Source: Jatrophihabitans endophyticus (GTDB lineage: Bacteria; Actinomycetota; Actinomycetes; Mycobacteriales; Jatrophihabitantaceae). Taken from it: a stretch of DNA of 64,000 nucleotides. The position numbers and the translations under genes are program-made. The DNA is taken from NCBI RefSeq assembly GCF_900129455.1, contig NZ_FQVU01000006.1:181850-245849 (forward strand), in the 5' to 3' direction. Shown here in pieces: positions 26,887 to 36,290 of this stretch (the stretch's first letter is position 1; every line of letters begins with the position of its first letter). Below the pieces are notes generated by a model that searched no databases, had not been told where the DNA came from, and saw nothing but the letters and a program-made list of their open reading frames with translations.

Positions 26887-28043
26887 GCCGCGGTGTCGTG
26901 ACCGCCGCCGCCTGGGACGACGCCGAGCCGGTGGCCCGCTGGCGAGGACTGCCGCCGCTGCCGGGTGACCGCACCGCCGACGTGTGCGTGGTCGGGCTCG
27001 GCGCCTCGGGGTTGGCCGCCGTCGAGGCGGCGCTCGCCCAGGGCTTGTCGGTGGTCGGCCTCGATGCCGGTCGCGTCGCGGGCGGGGCGGCCGGGCGCAA
27101 CGGCGGCTTCCTGCTCGGCGGGGCCGCGCCCTTCCTGCACGACGCGATCGCGCGGTGGGGCGACGTCGCGGTGACGCTGTACCGCGAGACGCTGGCCGAG
27201 CTGGACCGGCTGACCGCCGCGCTGCCCGCCGGCACGGTGCGGCGGATCGGCTCGATCCGGCTCGCCGGGTGGCCGGGTGCGCCCGACGAGCGCGAGGTCG
27301 ACGACTGCCGTGCCCACGCCGCCGCGCTGCGCGAGCACGGCATCGCGGTCGAGGACTACGACGGGCCGCTCGGCACCGGCATCGTGCTGCCCGACGACGC
27401 GGCGGTGAACCCGGCCGTCCGCGCCCTCGCGACCGCGCAGCGGCTCGTGCCCGCGGCGGCGCTGCACGAGCACACCGCCGTCACCGCGGTCGGTCCGGGC
27501 GCCGTCCGCACCACGCGCGGGACGGTGCACGCCGGCGCGGTCGTCGTCGCCGTCGACGGCCGGTTGCCGGCGCTGCTGCCCGAGCTGGGCGAGCGGGTCC
27601 GCACGGTCCGGCTGCAGATGCTCGCGACCGCCGCGGCCCCGCCCGGCGCGGTGCCGTGCCCCGTGTACGGGCGCTGGGGGTACGACTACGCGCAGCAGGA
27701 CGCGGCGGGGCGGGTGCTGATCGGTGGCGGTCGCGACCGGTTCGTCGACGAGGAGTGGACGGACTCGGTGGCGGTCACCGACGGCGTGCAGGCGCACCTC
27801 GAGACGGCGGCCGCGCGCCTCCTCGGGGCGCCGCCGGCCGTCACGCACCGGTGGGCGGCGTCGGTCGGCTACACCGGCGACGGCCGGCCGCTGTGCGTCC
27901 GGGTGGCCGACGGTCCCGGCGGTGCCGTCGTCGCGGTCGGCGGCTACAGCGGCACCGGCAACCTGGTCGGGCCCGTCGCGGCGCGCGCCGCGCTCGCGTA
28001 CGCGCTGTCGGGGACGGCGCCGCCGGCCTACCTCGCGAGCTGA
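26883..28043 (+). CDS. FAD-dependent amine/amino-acid oxidase (DAO family)
   Basis: 386 residues. The dinucleotide fold [20 protein letters not shown] (GxGxxG) lies near residue 38, followed by [10 protein letters not shown], a motif of gamma-glutamylputrescine oxidase/glycine oxidase relatives, and the C-terminal FAD contact [13 protein letters not shown]. It starts on a GTG that overlaps the stop of the amino-acid ATPase, so import and oxidation are likely coupled: the transported compound is probably the oxidase substrate (an amino acid or amine). Confidence 0.82.
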
Positions 28044-28074
28044 GCCGGTGGGCACGGCCGGTGCGGCGGTGCGG

Positions 28075-28080
28075 AAGAAT
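28075..28080 (+). promoter_or_regulatory. -10-like element (AAGAAT) before the FAD/Fe-S dehydrogenase
   Basis: AAGAAT is 6 bases before the GTG at 28087 and supports that codon over the GTG at 28081. The first base deviates from the TANNNT pattern, so this is weaker than the other cases. Confidence 0.3.
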
Positions 28081-28086
28081 GTGGGG

Positions 28087-30957
28087 GTGACCGACGTCGA
28101 GCCGCGCGCTCTCGCCGCCGCGCTGCACCGGGCCGGCGTCGCCGAGGCCGAGGACGCGAGCCGGCGCCGTGCCGAGTACGCGACCGACGCCTCCAACTAC
28201 CGGGTCGTGCCGGCGGTCGTCGCGTACCCGCGCGACGTGGCCGAGGTCGAGGCGGCGGTGTCGACCGCGGCGTCCCTGGGCGTGCCCGTCACGACCCGCG
28301 GCGGCGGCACGTCGACGGCCGGCAACTCGATCGGCGCCGGACTGGTGCTCGACTTCTCGCGTCACCTCAACCGCGTCCTCGACGTCGACCCGGTCACGCG
28401 GACGGCGCTGGTGGAACCGGGTGCGATCCTGGACTCGATCACGCAGGCCGCCGCCCCCCACGGGCTGCGCTACGGGCCCGATCCGTCCACCCACGCCCGG
28501 GCGACGATCGGCGGCTCGATCGGCAACAACGCCTGCGGCCCGCGCGCGCTGAGCTACGGCCGCACCGCGGACAACGTCGTCGAGCTCGACGTCCTCACCG
28601 CCTCGGGCACGCGCTTCGCCGCGCGCCGGTTCGGCCGGTCGGGGCTGCCGACGCAGGGGCCGGCGGCGCCGATCTACGCGGGCCTGGACGCGCTGGTCCG
28701 CGACGAGCTCGCGCTCGTCCGCACCGAGTTCGGCCGCTTCACGCGGCAGGTGTCGGGCTACTCGCTCGAGCACCTGCTGCCCGAGAACGGCAGCGACGTC
28801 GCCCGCTTCCTCGCCGGGACCGAGGGCACGCTCGCGGTGCTGCTGGGCGCCACCGTCCGCCTGGTCGAGACGCCCCGGGCGGTCGCGCTGTGCGTGCTCG
28901 GCTACCCCGACATGCCGGCCGCGGCCGACGCCGTGCCCGCCCTGCTGCCGCACGGCATGGTCGCCCTCGAGGGCATGGACGCCCGGCTGGTCGAGGTGGT
29001 GCGCAACCGGCGCGGCCCGGCCGCCGTCCCCGACCTGCCCCGCGGCGCCGGCTGGCTGTTCGTCGAGACCGCCGGCGCCACCGAGGCCGAGGCGGTCGCG
29101 CGCGCCGAGAAGCTGGTCGCCGACTCCGGGTGCCTCGACCACGCCGTCGTCACCGGGACCACCGCGCGGGCGCTCTGGCGCATTCGCGAGGACGGCGCGG
29201 GGCTCGGCGGCCGGACACCCGCCGGCGAACCGGCGTGGCCGGGGTGGGAGGACGCCGCCGTCCCGCCCGACCGGCTGGGTTCCTACCTGCGCGAGTTCGA
29301 GGCGCTGCTGCGCGACCATCGGCTCGACGGCCTCACCTACGGCCACTTCGGCGACGGCTGCGTCCACGTGCGCATCGACTTCCCGTTGAGCTCCACACCT
29401 GGGGCGTACCGCTCGTTCGTGCAGGACGCCGCCGCGCTCGTCGGCCGGCACGGCGGGTCGCTGTCGGGGGAGCACGGTGACGGGCGGGCCCGCGGCGAGC
29501 TGCTCGCGCACATGTACTCGGCCGGCGCGCTGGCCGCGTTCGGACGGGTCAAGGCGCTCTTCGATCCGGCCAACCTGCTCAACCCCGGCGTGATCGTCGA
29601 CCCGGCGCCGCTGGACGCCGACCTGCGGGTCCCGGCGGCCCGACCGCTGACCCGCGGTCTCGGCTTCGCGTACGCGAGCGACGGTGGGGACCTGTCCACC
29701 GCGGTGCACCGCTGCGTGGGTGTCGGCAAGTGCCGCGCCGACACCACCGCGGCCGGTGGCGTGATGTGCCCGTCCTACCTCGCCACCCGCGACGAGAAGG
29801 ACTCCACCCGCGGCCGGGCCCGGGTGCTGCAGGAGCTCGCCAACGGCGCCCTGGTCAAGGGCTACGCCGCCCCCGAGCTCGCGGAGTCGCTCGATCTCTG
29901 CCTGTCGTGCAAGGGCTGCTCGGCCGACTGCCCGGCGGGTGTCGACATGGCCACCTACAAGGCCGAGGTCCTGCACCAGCGCTACCGGCGCCGGCTCCGA
30001 CCGCCCTCGCACTACGCGCTGGGGATGCTGCCGCGCTGGGCCCGGCTCGCGTCCCACCTGCCCCGCGTCGCGAACGCGTCGCTGCGGTCGCGGACGCTCG
30101 CCCGGGCGGCCAAGCGGGCCGGCGGGATCGACCAGCGGCGTCCGCTGCCGCAGTTCGCCACCCGCACCTTCCGGCGCTGGTTCGCCGGCCGGCCCGCGGC
30201 GACCGGCACGCCGGGGTCGGCGGGGCCGGTGCTGCTGTGGGTCGACACCTTCACCGACCACTTCAGCCCCGAGGTCGGGCAGGCCGCGGTCCGGGTGCTC
30301 GAGGCCGCGGGCTACACGGTGCGGATCGTCGACCGCACCGTGTGCTGCGGGCTCACCTGGATCTCGACCGGTCAGCTCGACGGGGCCCGCCGCCAGCTGC
30401 GTCGCTCCCTCGACGCGCTCGACGGCGCCGTGCGCGACGGCACGCCCATCGTCGGGCTGGAGCCGTCGTGCACCGCGGTGCTGCGCCACGACCTCGCCGG
30501 CCTGCTGCCCGACGACCCACGGACGCCGAAGGTGGTGGCGCAGACCCGCACGCTGGCCGAGCTGCTCGCCGCCACCCCCGGTTGGACGCCGCCGCGCCTC
30601 GACGGCGTCCACGGTGTCGCGCAGCCGCACTGCCACCAGCACGCGGTGATGGGATGGCAGGCCGACGCCGCGCTGCTGGCCGGGGCCGGCGCCGAGATCG
30701 ACGCGGTCGGCGGCTGCTGCGGACTCGCCGGCAACTTCGGCGTCGAGCAGGGGCACTACGACGTCTCGGTCGCGGTCGCCGAGACCGCGCTGCTGCCCGC
30801 CGTGCGCGCGGCCGACCACGACGCGGTCGTGCTCGCGGACGGCTTCTCGTGCCGCACCCAGCTCGAACAGCTGGCTCAGGTCAAGGGGCGTCACCTGGCC
30901 GAGGTGCTCGACTCCGCCGCGATCGTGGACCGACATGCCGATGACGCGAGCAGCTGA
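28087..30957 (+). CDS. FAD-linked oxidase fused to Fe-S domain (D-2-hydroxyacid dehydrogenase type)
   Basis: 956 residues. A PCMH-type FAD-binding domain occupies about residues 40-220 (TTRGGGTSTAGNSIG, RATIGGSIGNNACGPRAL), the FAD-oxidase C domain about 230-510 (YGHFGDGCVHVR, LSGEHGDG), then a ferredoxin-like region with cysteines 543 onward and CLSCKGCSADCPAG (Cys605, 608, 611, 615), and two CCG motifs (Cys753-754, 877-878). This single-chain GlcD-GlcF arrangement is that of YdiJ-like D-2-hydroxyglutarate/D-lactate dehydrogenases feeding the quinone pool. Confidence 0.87.
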   Translation: MTDVEPRALAAALHRAGVAEAEDASRRRAEYATDASNYRVVPAVVAYPRDVAEVEAAVSTAASLGVPVTTRGGGTSTAGNSIGAGLVLDFSRHLNRVLDVDPVTRTALVEPGAILDSITQAAAPHGLRYGPDPSTHARATIGGSIGNNACGPRALSYGRTADNVVELDVLTASGTRFAARRFGRSGLPTQGPAAPIYAGLDALVRDELALVRTEFGRFTRQVSGYSLEHLLPENGSDVARFLAGTEGTLAVLLGATVRLVETPRAVALCVLGYPDMPAAADAVPALLPHGMVALEGMDARLVEVVRNRRGPAAVPDLPRGAGWLFVETAGATEAEAVARAEKLVADSGCLDHAVVTGTTARALWRIREDGAGLGGRTPAGEPAWPGWEDAAVPPDRLGSYLREFEALLRDHRLDGLTYGHFGDGCVHVRIDFPLSSTPGAYRSFVQDAAALVGRHGGSLSGEHGDGRARGELLAHMYSAGALAAFGRVKALFDPANLLNPGVIVDPAPLDADLRVPAARPLTRGLGFAYASDGGDLSTAVHRCVGVGKCRADTTAAGGVMCPSYLATRDEKDSTRGRARVLQELANGALVKGYAAPELAESLDLCLSCKGCSADCPAGVDMATYKAEVLHQRYRRRLRPPSHYALGMLPRWARLASHLPRVANASLRSRTLARAAKRAGGIDQRRPLPQFATRTFRRWFAGRPAATGTPGSAGPVLLWVDTFTDHFSPEVGQAAVRVLEAAGYTVRIVDRTVCCGLTWISTGQLDGARRQLRRSLDALDGAVRDGTPIVGLEPSCTAVLRHDLAGLLPDDPRTPKVVAQTRTLAELLAATPGWTPPRLDGVHGVAQPHCHQHAVMGWQADAALLAGAGAEIDAVGGCCGLAGNFGVEQGHYDVSVAVAETALLPAVRAADHDAVVLADGFSCRTQLEQLAQVKGRHLAEVLDSAAIVDRHADDASS

Positions 30958-30976
30958 GTCCACGATCCGGTCGGGA

Positions 30977-30982
30977 TACGGT
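30977..30982 (+). promoter_or_regulatory. -10 element (TACGGT) of dapC, leaderless type
   Basis: TACGGT is 6 bases before the ATG at 30989. dapC thus seems to be transcribed separately although only 31 bases follow the dehydrogenase stop. Confidence 0.5.
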
Positions 30983-30988
30983 GATCGC

Positions 30989-32086
30989 ATGACGGGTTTC
31001 GTGCCGCCGCCCTACCCGTACGACCGCCTCGACGACGTCGTCGCGATCGCCAACGGGCACGCCGGCGGCGCGGTCGACCTGTCGATCGGCACGCCGTGCG
31101 ACCCGGCGCCGGACGCGGTGGTGGCGGCCCTGTCGGCCGGTGACTCGTCGCGCGGCTACCCGCCCTCGGTGGGCACGCCGGCCCTGCGGCAGGCGGCCGC
31201 GTCGTGGCTCGAGCGCCGGCTCGGCGCCACCGTCGACCCCGCCACGCAGGTCGCCGCGTGCGTGGGGACGAAGGAGTTCGTCGCGTCGCTGCCGCAGTAC
31301 CTGAAGCTGCGCGACCCGTACCACGACACCGTGCTCTACCCGGCGGTGAGCTACCCGACGTACGAGATGGGGGCGACCCTCGCGGGGTGCCGCGCGGTCC
31401 CGTACCTGGAGCTCGACGACATCAGCGACGACGACGCCGGGCGGGCGCTCTGCGTGTGGGTCAACTCGCCGGCCAACCCCACCGGCGCGCTCGAGGACCT
31501 CGCCGCGGCGGCCGCCTGGGGGCGGCTGCGGGGTATCCCGGTGATCTCCGACGAGTGCTACGCCGAGTTCACCTGGACGGGGTCACCGACGACGATCCTG
31601 CGCTCGGGCACGGACGGCGTCCTCGCCCTGCACTCGCTGTCCAAACGCGACAACTTCGCCGGTGCGCGCATCGGCTTCTACGCCGGTGACGACACGCTGG
31701 TGCACTACCTGCGCGAGGTCCGCAAGCACGCCGGGCTGATGCCGCCGGGGCCGGTGCAGGCCGCTGCCGTCCTCGCCCTCGGCGACGACGAGCACGTCGA
31801 GGCGCAACGCGCCCGCTACCTGGACCGGCTGCGCCGCCTCGCCGACCTGCTGACGGCCGCGGGCTACCCGGCCGAGCTGCCCGACGGGGCGTTCTACCTG
31901 TGGTGCGCCGCACCCGGCGGCGACGCCTGGGCCGCGGCGCACGACCTCGCGCGGCGGGCCGGCATCGTGGTGTCGCCGGGGGAGTTCTACGGCGAGCACG
32001 GTCGGGCATACTTCCGAGTCGCGGCAGTGCAGCCGGACGACCGGATCGATCTGGCCGCCGGCAGGGTCGGCGCGCGAGGCGAGTAG
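30989..32086 (+). CDS. dapC: Succinyldiaminopimelate transaminase
   Basis: 365 residues, class I/II PLP aminotransferase; converts N-succinyl-2-amino-6-ketopimelate to N-succinyl-diaminopimelate. VDLSIGTPCDPAPDAV and the SLSKRDNFAGARIGF segment with the PLP lysine (Lys219) are the DapC pattern known from actinobacteria. WVNSPANPTGA and the Asp-x-Cys-Tyr segment (SDECYAEF) bind the cofactor. With dapD and dapE in this window it completes the pathway segment, although separated from them. Confidence 0.9.
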   Translation: MTGFVPPPYPYDRLDDVVAIANGHAGGAVDLSIGTPCDPAPDAVVAALSAGDSSRGYPPSVGTPALRQAAASWLERRLGATVDPATQVAACVGTKEFVASLPQYLKLRDPYHDTVLYPAVSYPTYEMGATLAGCRAVPYLELDDISDDDAGRALCVWVNSPANPTGALEDLAAAAAWGRLRGIPVISDECYAEFTWTGSPTTILRSGTDGVLALHSLSKRDNFAGARIGFYAGDDTLVHYLREVRKHAGLMPPGPVQAAAVLALGDDEHVEAQRARYLDRLRRLADLLTAAGYPAELPDGAFYLWCAAPGGDAWAAAHDLARRAGIVVSPGEFYGEHGRAYFRVAAVQPDDRIDLAAGRVGARGE

Positions 32087-32103
32087 ACGGGGGAGCCCAC
32101 GCG

Positions 32104-33678
32104 ATGGCGAGCACGGCCGATCTGTTCGAGAGCTACGCGCTCGGCGCGGCGTGGGACGAGATGATCGGCGCGGACGGCTCGCCCCGTGCCCCGTACCGGA
32201 TGCTGCACGAGTCGCTGCAACGCAGCGGCACCGGCGAGCTGCGCGCCGGGGTGGACGCGCTCGCCCGCGCGTACCTCAACCAGGGCGTCACCTTCGACGT
32301 CGGCGGCGAGGAGCGGCCGTTCCCGCTCGACATCGTGCCCCGGGTCATCGACGACGAGAGCTGGGCGACGATCGAGGCCGGCGTGCGGCAGCGCGTCCAC
32401 GCGCTGGAGGCCTTCCTGGCCGACGTCTACGGCAGCGCCCACGTCGTCGCCGACGGCGTCGTCCCGCGCAGCGTCATCACCTCCTCCAGCCACTTCCACC
32501 GCGCCGCGCACGGCATCGAGCCACCCAACGGCGTCCGCGTGCACGTCGGCGGCATCGACCTCATCCGCGACGAGCAGGGCGACTTCCGGGTCCTCGAGGA
32601 CAACGTGCGGGTGCCGTCCGGCGTCAGCTACGTGCTCGCCAACCGGGCGGCGATGCGCCAGCAGTGGACCGACGTGTTGAGCCGGGTGCGGCTGCGCCCG
32701 GTCTCGCACTACCCCCAACGGCTGCTCGCGGCGCTGCGGGCCGCCGCCCCTGCCGGCGTCGCCGAGCCGAACGTCGTCGTGCTCACGCCCGGCGTCTACA
32801 ACAGCGCCTACTTCGAGCACGCGTGGCTGGCCCGCGCCATGGGCGTCGAGCTGGTCGAGGGACGCGACCTCGTCTGCTCCGGCGGCGTCGTGCGCATGCG
32901 CGTCACCTCCGGCGAGCGACGCGTCGACGTCATCTACCGGCGGGTCGACGACGACTTCCTCGACCCGGTGCAGTTCCGCTCGGACTCCATGCTGGGCTGC
33001 CCCGGGCTGCTCACCGCGGCGCGGGCAGGCAACGTGACGATCGCCAACGCGGTCGGCAACGGCGTCGCCGACGACAAGCTGATCTACACCTACCTGCCCG
33101 ACCTGATCCGGTACTACCTCGCCGAGGAGCCGGTGCTCAAGAACGTCGACACATGGCGCCTCGAGGACGACGGCGCGCTCGAGGAGGTGCTGGACCGGCT
33201 GCCCGAGCTCGTCGTCAAGCCGGTGGACGGGGCGGGCGGCAAGGGGCTCGTCATCGGCCCGCAGGCCGACGCCGCGGAGCTCGACGCGCTGCGCAAGCGG
33301 CTGATCGTCGACCCTCGTGGCTGGATCGCCCAGCCGGTCGTCCAGCTGTCCACGGTGCCCACGCTCATCGGCGACACCGTCGCCCCGCGCCACGTCGACC
33401 TGCGTCCCTTCGCGGTCAACGACGGCGACGACGTCTGGGTGCTGCCCGGCGGCCTGACGCGGGTCGCGCTGCCCGAGGGCTCGCTCGTCGTGAACTCCAG
33501 CCAGGGTGGCGGTTCCAAGGACACCTGGGTGCTCGCCGGCGAGCGGCACACCCCGGCGGCGCGCGCCGTCGTGCGCGAACGGCCCGAGCGCGGCGCGCTC
33601 CCCGCGGTCGAGTCCGCGGTCGACGTGGAGATGAGGCAGCAGCAGATGCAGCAGCAGCAGGACGGAGGAGCGCTCTGA
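32104..33678 (+). CDS. Circularly permuted ATP-grasp type 2 protein
   Basis: 524 residues of the DUF404/DUF407 family. Diagnostic stretches are SSSHFHRAAHGIEPPNG, DLIRDEQGDFRVLEDN, VVLTPGVYNSAYFEHAWLAR, NAVGNGVADDKLIYTYLPDL and VVKPVDGAGGKGLVIGP, the last being the ATP-grasp nucleotide loop. It should form peptide-like amide bonds; no product is known. The C-terminus is Gln-rich (MRQQQMQQQQ). The stop shares bases with the alpha-E gene (TGATG). It heads a conserved three-gene unit. Confidence 0.88.
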   Translation: MASTADLFESYALGAAWDEMIGADGSPRAPYRMLHESLQRSGTGELRAGVDALARAYLNQGVTFDVGGEERPFPLDIVPRVIDDESWATIEAGVRQRVHALEAFLADVYGSAHVVADGVVPRSVITSSSHFHRAAHGIEPPNGVRVHVGGIDLIRDEQGDFRVLEDNVRVPSGVSYVLANRAAMRQQWTDVLSRVRLRPVSHYPQRLLAALRAAAPAGVAEPNVVVLTPGVYNSAYFEHAWLARAMGVELVEGRDLVCSGGVVRMRVTSGERRVDVIYRRVDDDFLDPVQFRSDSMLGCPGLLTAARAGNVTIANAVGNGVADDKLIYTYLPDLIRYYLAEEPVLKNVDTWRLEDDGALEEVLDRLPELVVKPVDGAGGKGLVIGPQADAAELDALRKRLIVDPRGWIAQPVVQLSTVPTLIGDTVAPRHVDLRPFAVNDGDDVWVLPGGLTRVALPEGSLVVNSSQGGGSKDTWVLAGERHTPAARAVVRERPERGALPAVESAVDVEMRQQQMQQQQDGGAL

Positions 33679-34601
33679 TGCTGTCGCGCATCGCCGAGTC
33701 GCTGTACTGGATCGGTCGCTACGTCGAGCGGGCCGAGGACACCAGCCGCATCGTCGACGTCCATCTGAGCCTCCTGCTCGACGACCCGTGGGCGCCCGAG
33801 GACGTCGTGTGCGCCTCGCTGCTGTCGGCGATGGGCCACGAGGAGGTCGGGGCGGTCCGCCGCGAGGAGGTCCTCGAGGCGCTGGTGTGGGACGCCGCCA
33901 CCCCGGCCGCCGTGCTGGGCTCGATCGCCGCCGCCCGCGAGAACGGCCGCCGTTCGCGCGAGGTCGTGTCGTCGGAGATGTGGGAGACGATCAACGTCAC
34001 CTGGCACGAGGCGAGCCGGCCGGCCCGGCGCACGTACCCGTTCCCGTTCCTGTCGTGGGTGCGTGAGCGGACCGCCGCGTTCACCGGGATCGCCGACAGC
34101 ACGCTCTCGCGCGACGAGGCGTACCACTTCCTCGTCCTGGGGCGCAGCATCGAGCGGGCCGACATGATCGCGCGCATGGCCGCCGCGCGGGCGCTGGCCG
34201 GCGACGTCGGGCCCTCGTGGGTGACGCTGCTGCAGAGCTGCGGCGCCTACCAAGCGTTCCTGCGCAGCGCGCGCGGCGCCGTGGACGAGCGGCGGGCGGC
34301 GGAGTTCCTGCTGCTCGACGCGCTCTTCCCGCGCTCGCTGATGAGCGCGCTCGTCGTGGCCGAGAAGTCGCTGGACAAGTTGGCGGCCCGCCACGGCGGG
34401 AACGACCGGGGGCGGGCCGGCCAGGCGCACCGGGTGCTGGGCATGATTCGCTCGGAGCTCGAGTTCGCACCGCCGGCGGAGTTGCTCGACGACGTGTACC
34501 AGGTGATGGAGCGGGTGCAGAGCGCCTGCTCGGTGGCGAGCGACGCGGTGTCGCAGCGCTACTTCCCCCGTAGCGTCGTCACGTCCTGGCTGGCGAGCTG
34601 A
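33678..34601 (+). CDS. Alpha-E domain protein
   Basis: 307 residues, almost all helical, with MLSRIAESLYWIGRYVERAEDT at the N-terminus, the signature of DUF403/alpha-E proteins. FLSWVRERTAAFTG and FLVLGRSIERADMIARM are further family motifs. It has no known activity and is always found with the ATP-grasp and transglutaminase-like partners, for which it may be a scaffold. Start and stop both overlap neighbours as TGATG. Confidence 0.88.
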   Translation: MLSRIAESLYWIGRYVERAEDTSRIVDVHLSLLLDDPWAPEDVVCASLLSAMGHEEVGAVRREEVLEALVWDAATPAAVLGSIAAARENGRRSREVVSSEMWETINVTWHEASRPARRTYPFPFLSWVRERTAAFTGIADSTLSRDEAYHFLVLGRSIERADMIARMAAARALAGDVGPSWVTLLQSCGAYQAFLRSARGAVDERRAAEFLLLDALFPRSLMSALVVAEKSLDKLAARHGGNDRGRAGQAHRVLGMIRSELEFAPPAELLDDVYQVMERVQSACSVASDAVSQRYFPRSVVTSWLAS

Positions 34602-35449
34602 TGGCGGTGCGCTACCGGATCACCCACACGTCCCACTACGAGTACGACCGTGGGGTCGCCGCGTCGTTCAACGAGGCGCGGCTGACGCCCGCGCAGACGC
34701 TCTGGCAGACGCGGCTGGAGTCCGACCTGCACGTCGAGCCGTCGACCTGGCACCACCGCTTCACCGACTACTGGGGCACCGAGGTCCGGGTGTTCGAGGC
34801 CAACTCGGCGCACCGCGCGCTCACCGTCCGCGCGACCAGCCTGGTCGAGGTCGACGCGTCGCGCCGGCCCGCGCCGGGGGACCCGTCGTGGGCGCAGCTG
34901 CGCGCGCCCGACGTCGTCGACCGCTTCGTGGAGTACCTGACGCAGACGCCGGTGACCACGCCCCCGGACGAGCTGCGCGACCTCGCCGAGTCCATCGCCG
35001 CCGATCATCGACCCGTGGCCGCGGTGGAGCGGATCAGCGACGCCGTCTCGGCGGCACTGACGTACGTCCCCGGCGCCACGGAGGTCCACACCACCGCCGC
35101 CGAGGCGTGGGCCGAGCGCAGCGGCGTGTGCCAGGACTACACCCACCTGCTCGTCGGCGCGCTGCGTCACGTGGGCGTGCCCGCCCGCTACGTCTCGGGC
35201 TACCTGCACCCGGCCGCCGACCCCGCCGTCGGCGAGACCGCGCGGGGGGAGAGCCACGCCTGGGCCGAAGGCTGGCTGGGGGAGTGGGCGCCGCACGACC
35301 CGACCAACCGGGCCGCCGTCGCCGAGCGGCACGTCATGGTCGGCACCGGTCGCGACTACGGCGACGTGCCGCCGATCAAGGGCATCGTCGCCGGGCCGCA
35401 CCGGACCAACAGCCTCGCCGTCACCGTGGAGCTCACCCGGCTCGCGTGA
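34601..35449 (+). CDS. Transglutaminase-like cysteine peptidase family protein
   Basis: 282 residues. An N-terminal beta domain (YRITHTSHYEYDRGVAASFNEARL) precedes the transglutaminase core with Cys177 (SGVCQDYTH), His219 (GESHAWAE) and Asp233 (PHDPTN) as the catalytic triad. No signal peptide is visible, so it acts in the cytoplasm. In the conserved trio it may cleave or transfer the peptide bond made by the ATP-grasp enzyme; this is inference. Confidence 0.9.
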   Translation: MAVRYRITHTSHYEYDRGVAASFNEARLTPAQTLWQTRLESDLHVEPSTWHHRFTDYWGTEVRVFEANSAHRALTVRATSLVEVDASRRPAPGDPSWAQLRAPDVVDRFVEYLTQTPVTTPPDELRDLAESIAADHRPVAAVERISDAVSAALTYVPGATEVHTTAAEAWAERSGVCQDYTHLLVGALRHVGVPARYVSGYLHPAADPAVGETARGESHAWAEGWLGEWAPHDPTNRAAVAERHVMVGTGRDYGDVPPIKGIVAGPHRTNSLAVTVELTRLA

Positions 35450-35472
35450 ATCGTGACTGGGGCAACGGTCCC

Positions 35473-35498
35473 GGTTACCCGCCGGTCGCGTCGGGTAC
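35473..35498 (+). promoter_or_regulatory. SigB/SigF-type stress promoter of csbD
   Basis: GGTTAC at 35473-35478, a 14-base spacer and GGGTAC at 35493-35498 match the actinobacterial SigB/SigF consensus (GNTT-N14-16-GGGTAC/T). It lies 38 bases before the csbD start. Confidence 0.75.
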
Positions 35499-35535
35499 GT
35501 CATGGGGGACCGGCTACCACGCGAAGGAGCGACTT

Positions 35536-35709
35536 GTGAGCGCCACGGACAAGATCAAGAACGCGATCGAGGACGTCGAGGGCAAGGCCAAGGAAGCCCT
35601 GGGCCGCGCGACCGGCGACCGGAGCACCGAGAACGAGGGCAAGACCGACCAGTCGAAGGCCGACCTCAAGAACGCCGGCGAGAACGTCAAGGACGCGTTC
35701 AAGCACTGA
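35536..35709 (+). CDS. csbD: CsbD-family general-stress protein
   Basis: 57 residues, highly charged and Ala/Gly-rich: KIKNAIEDVEGKAKEALGRA followed by DRSTENEGKTDQSKADLKNA. This is the CsbD pattern, small proteins made in bulk under general stress and of unknown mechanism. AAGGAGC lies five bases before the GTG. The upstream SigB-type promoter and the strong terminator after the gene make it a stand-alone stress unit. Confidence 0.9.
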   Translation: MSATDKIKNAIEDVEGKAKEALGRATGDRSTENEGKTDQSKADLKNAGENVKDAFKH

Positions 35710-35724
35710 CCGCGCGTCCGACCA

Positions 35725-35753
35725 GGGCCCCGGGACGAACCGTCCCGGGGCCC
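35725..35753 (+). terminator. Strong stem-loop terminator after csbD
   Basis: Arms GGGCCCCGGGAC (35725-35736) and its exact complement (35742-35753) enclose a GAACC loop; flanking CA/TG pairs extend the stem imperfectly. It starts 16 bases after the csbD stop. Confidence 0.75.
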
Positions 35754-35781
35754 CTGTCGCGTGTCCGGGTAGGTTCGCGCC

Positions 35782-36276
35782 ATGACCGGGACGGCAGGAC
35801 CCGGCGGGCTGCGACCGCAGCGCCGCGGTCGATCCATCGCGATGAGCGACGCCGAGCGCGACGCCTTCCTCGCCGAGCAGCGCACCTGCCGCGTCGCGAC
35901 GGTCGGGGCCGACGGGCCGCACGCCACGCCGCTCTGGTTCGGCTGGGACGGTGCGGGGCCCGGCGCGCTCTGGCTCTACTCGATCGTGCGGAGCCGCCGC
36001 TGGGCCGACCTGGTGGCCGACCCCCGCGTCGGCGTCGTCGTCGACGCCGGCGAGGAGTACGCCGACCTGCGCGGCGTCGAGATCACCGGCCACGCCGAGG
36101 TCGTCGGCGAGGTTCCGCGCACGGGCGACGACGTGACCGCCGCCGAGCTGGCCGCGGCCGAGGTGCACTACGCCCGCAAGTACCTCGGCGGGGACGAGAT
36201 GATCCACGACGGGCGCCACGGCTGGCTGCGCGTGACGCCGTCGAAGATCGTCAGCTGGGACTTCCGCAAGCTCTAG
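35782..36276 (+). CDS. Split-barrel flavin/F420-dependent oxidoreductase (PPOX class)
   Basis: 164 residues. MSDAERDAFLAEQRTCRVAT and TVGADGPHATPLWFGWDG form the typical opening of F420/FMN split-barrel enzymes; RSRRWADLVADPRVGVVVD is the cofactor-binding helix-strand. An N-terminal extension of about 20 residues precedes the fold. TAGGTT 6 bases before the ATG supports the start. The substrate is unknown. Confidence 0.8.
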   Translation: MTGTAGPGGLRPQRRGRSIAMSDAERDAFLAEQRTCRVATVGADGPHATPLWFGWDGAGPGALWLYSIVRSRRWADLVADPRVGVVVDAGEEYADLRGVEITGHAEVVGEVPRTGDDVTAAELAAAEVHYARKYLGGDEMIHDGRHGWLRVTPSKIVSWDFRKL

Positions 36277-36290
36277 GCGGTGCCGCCCGG

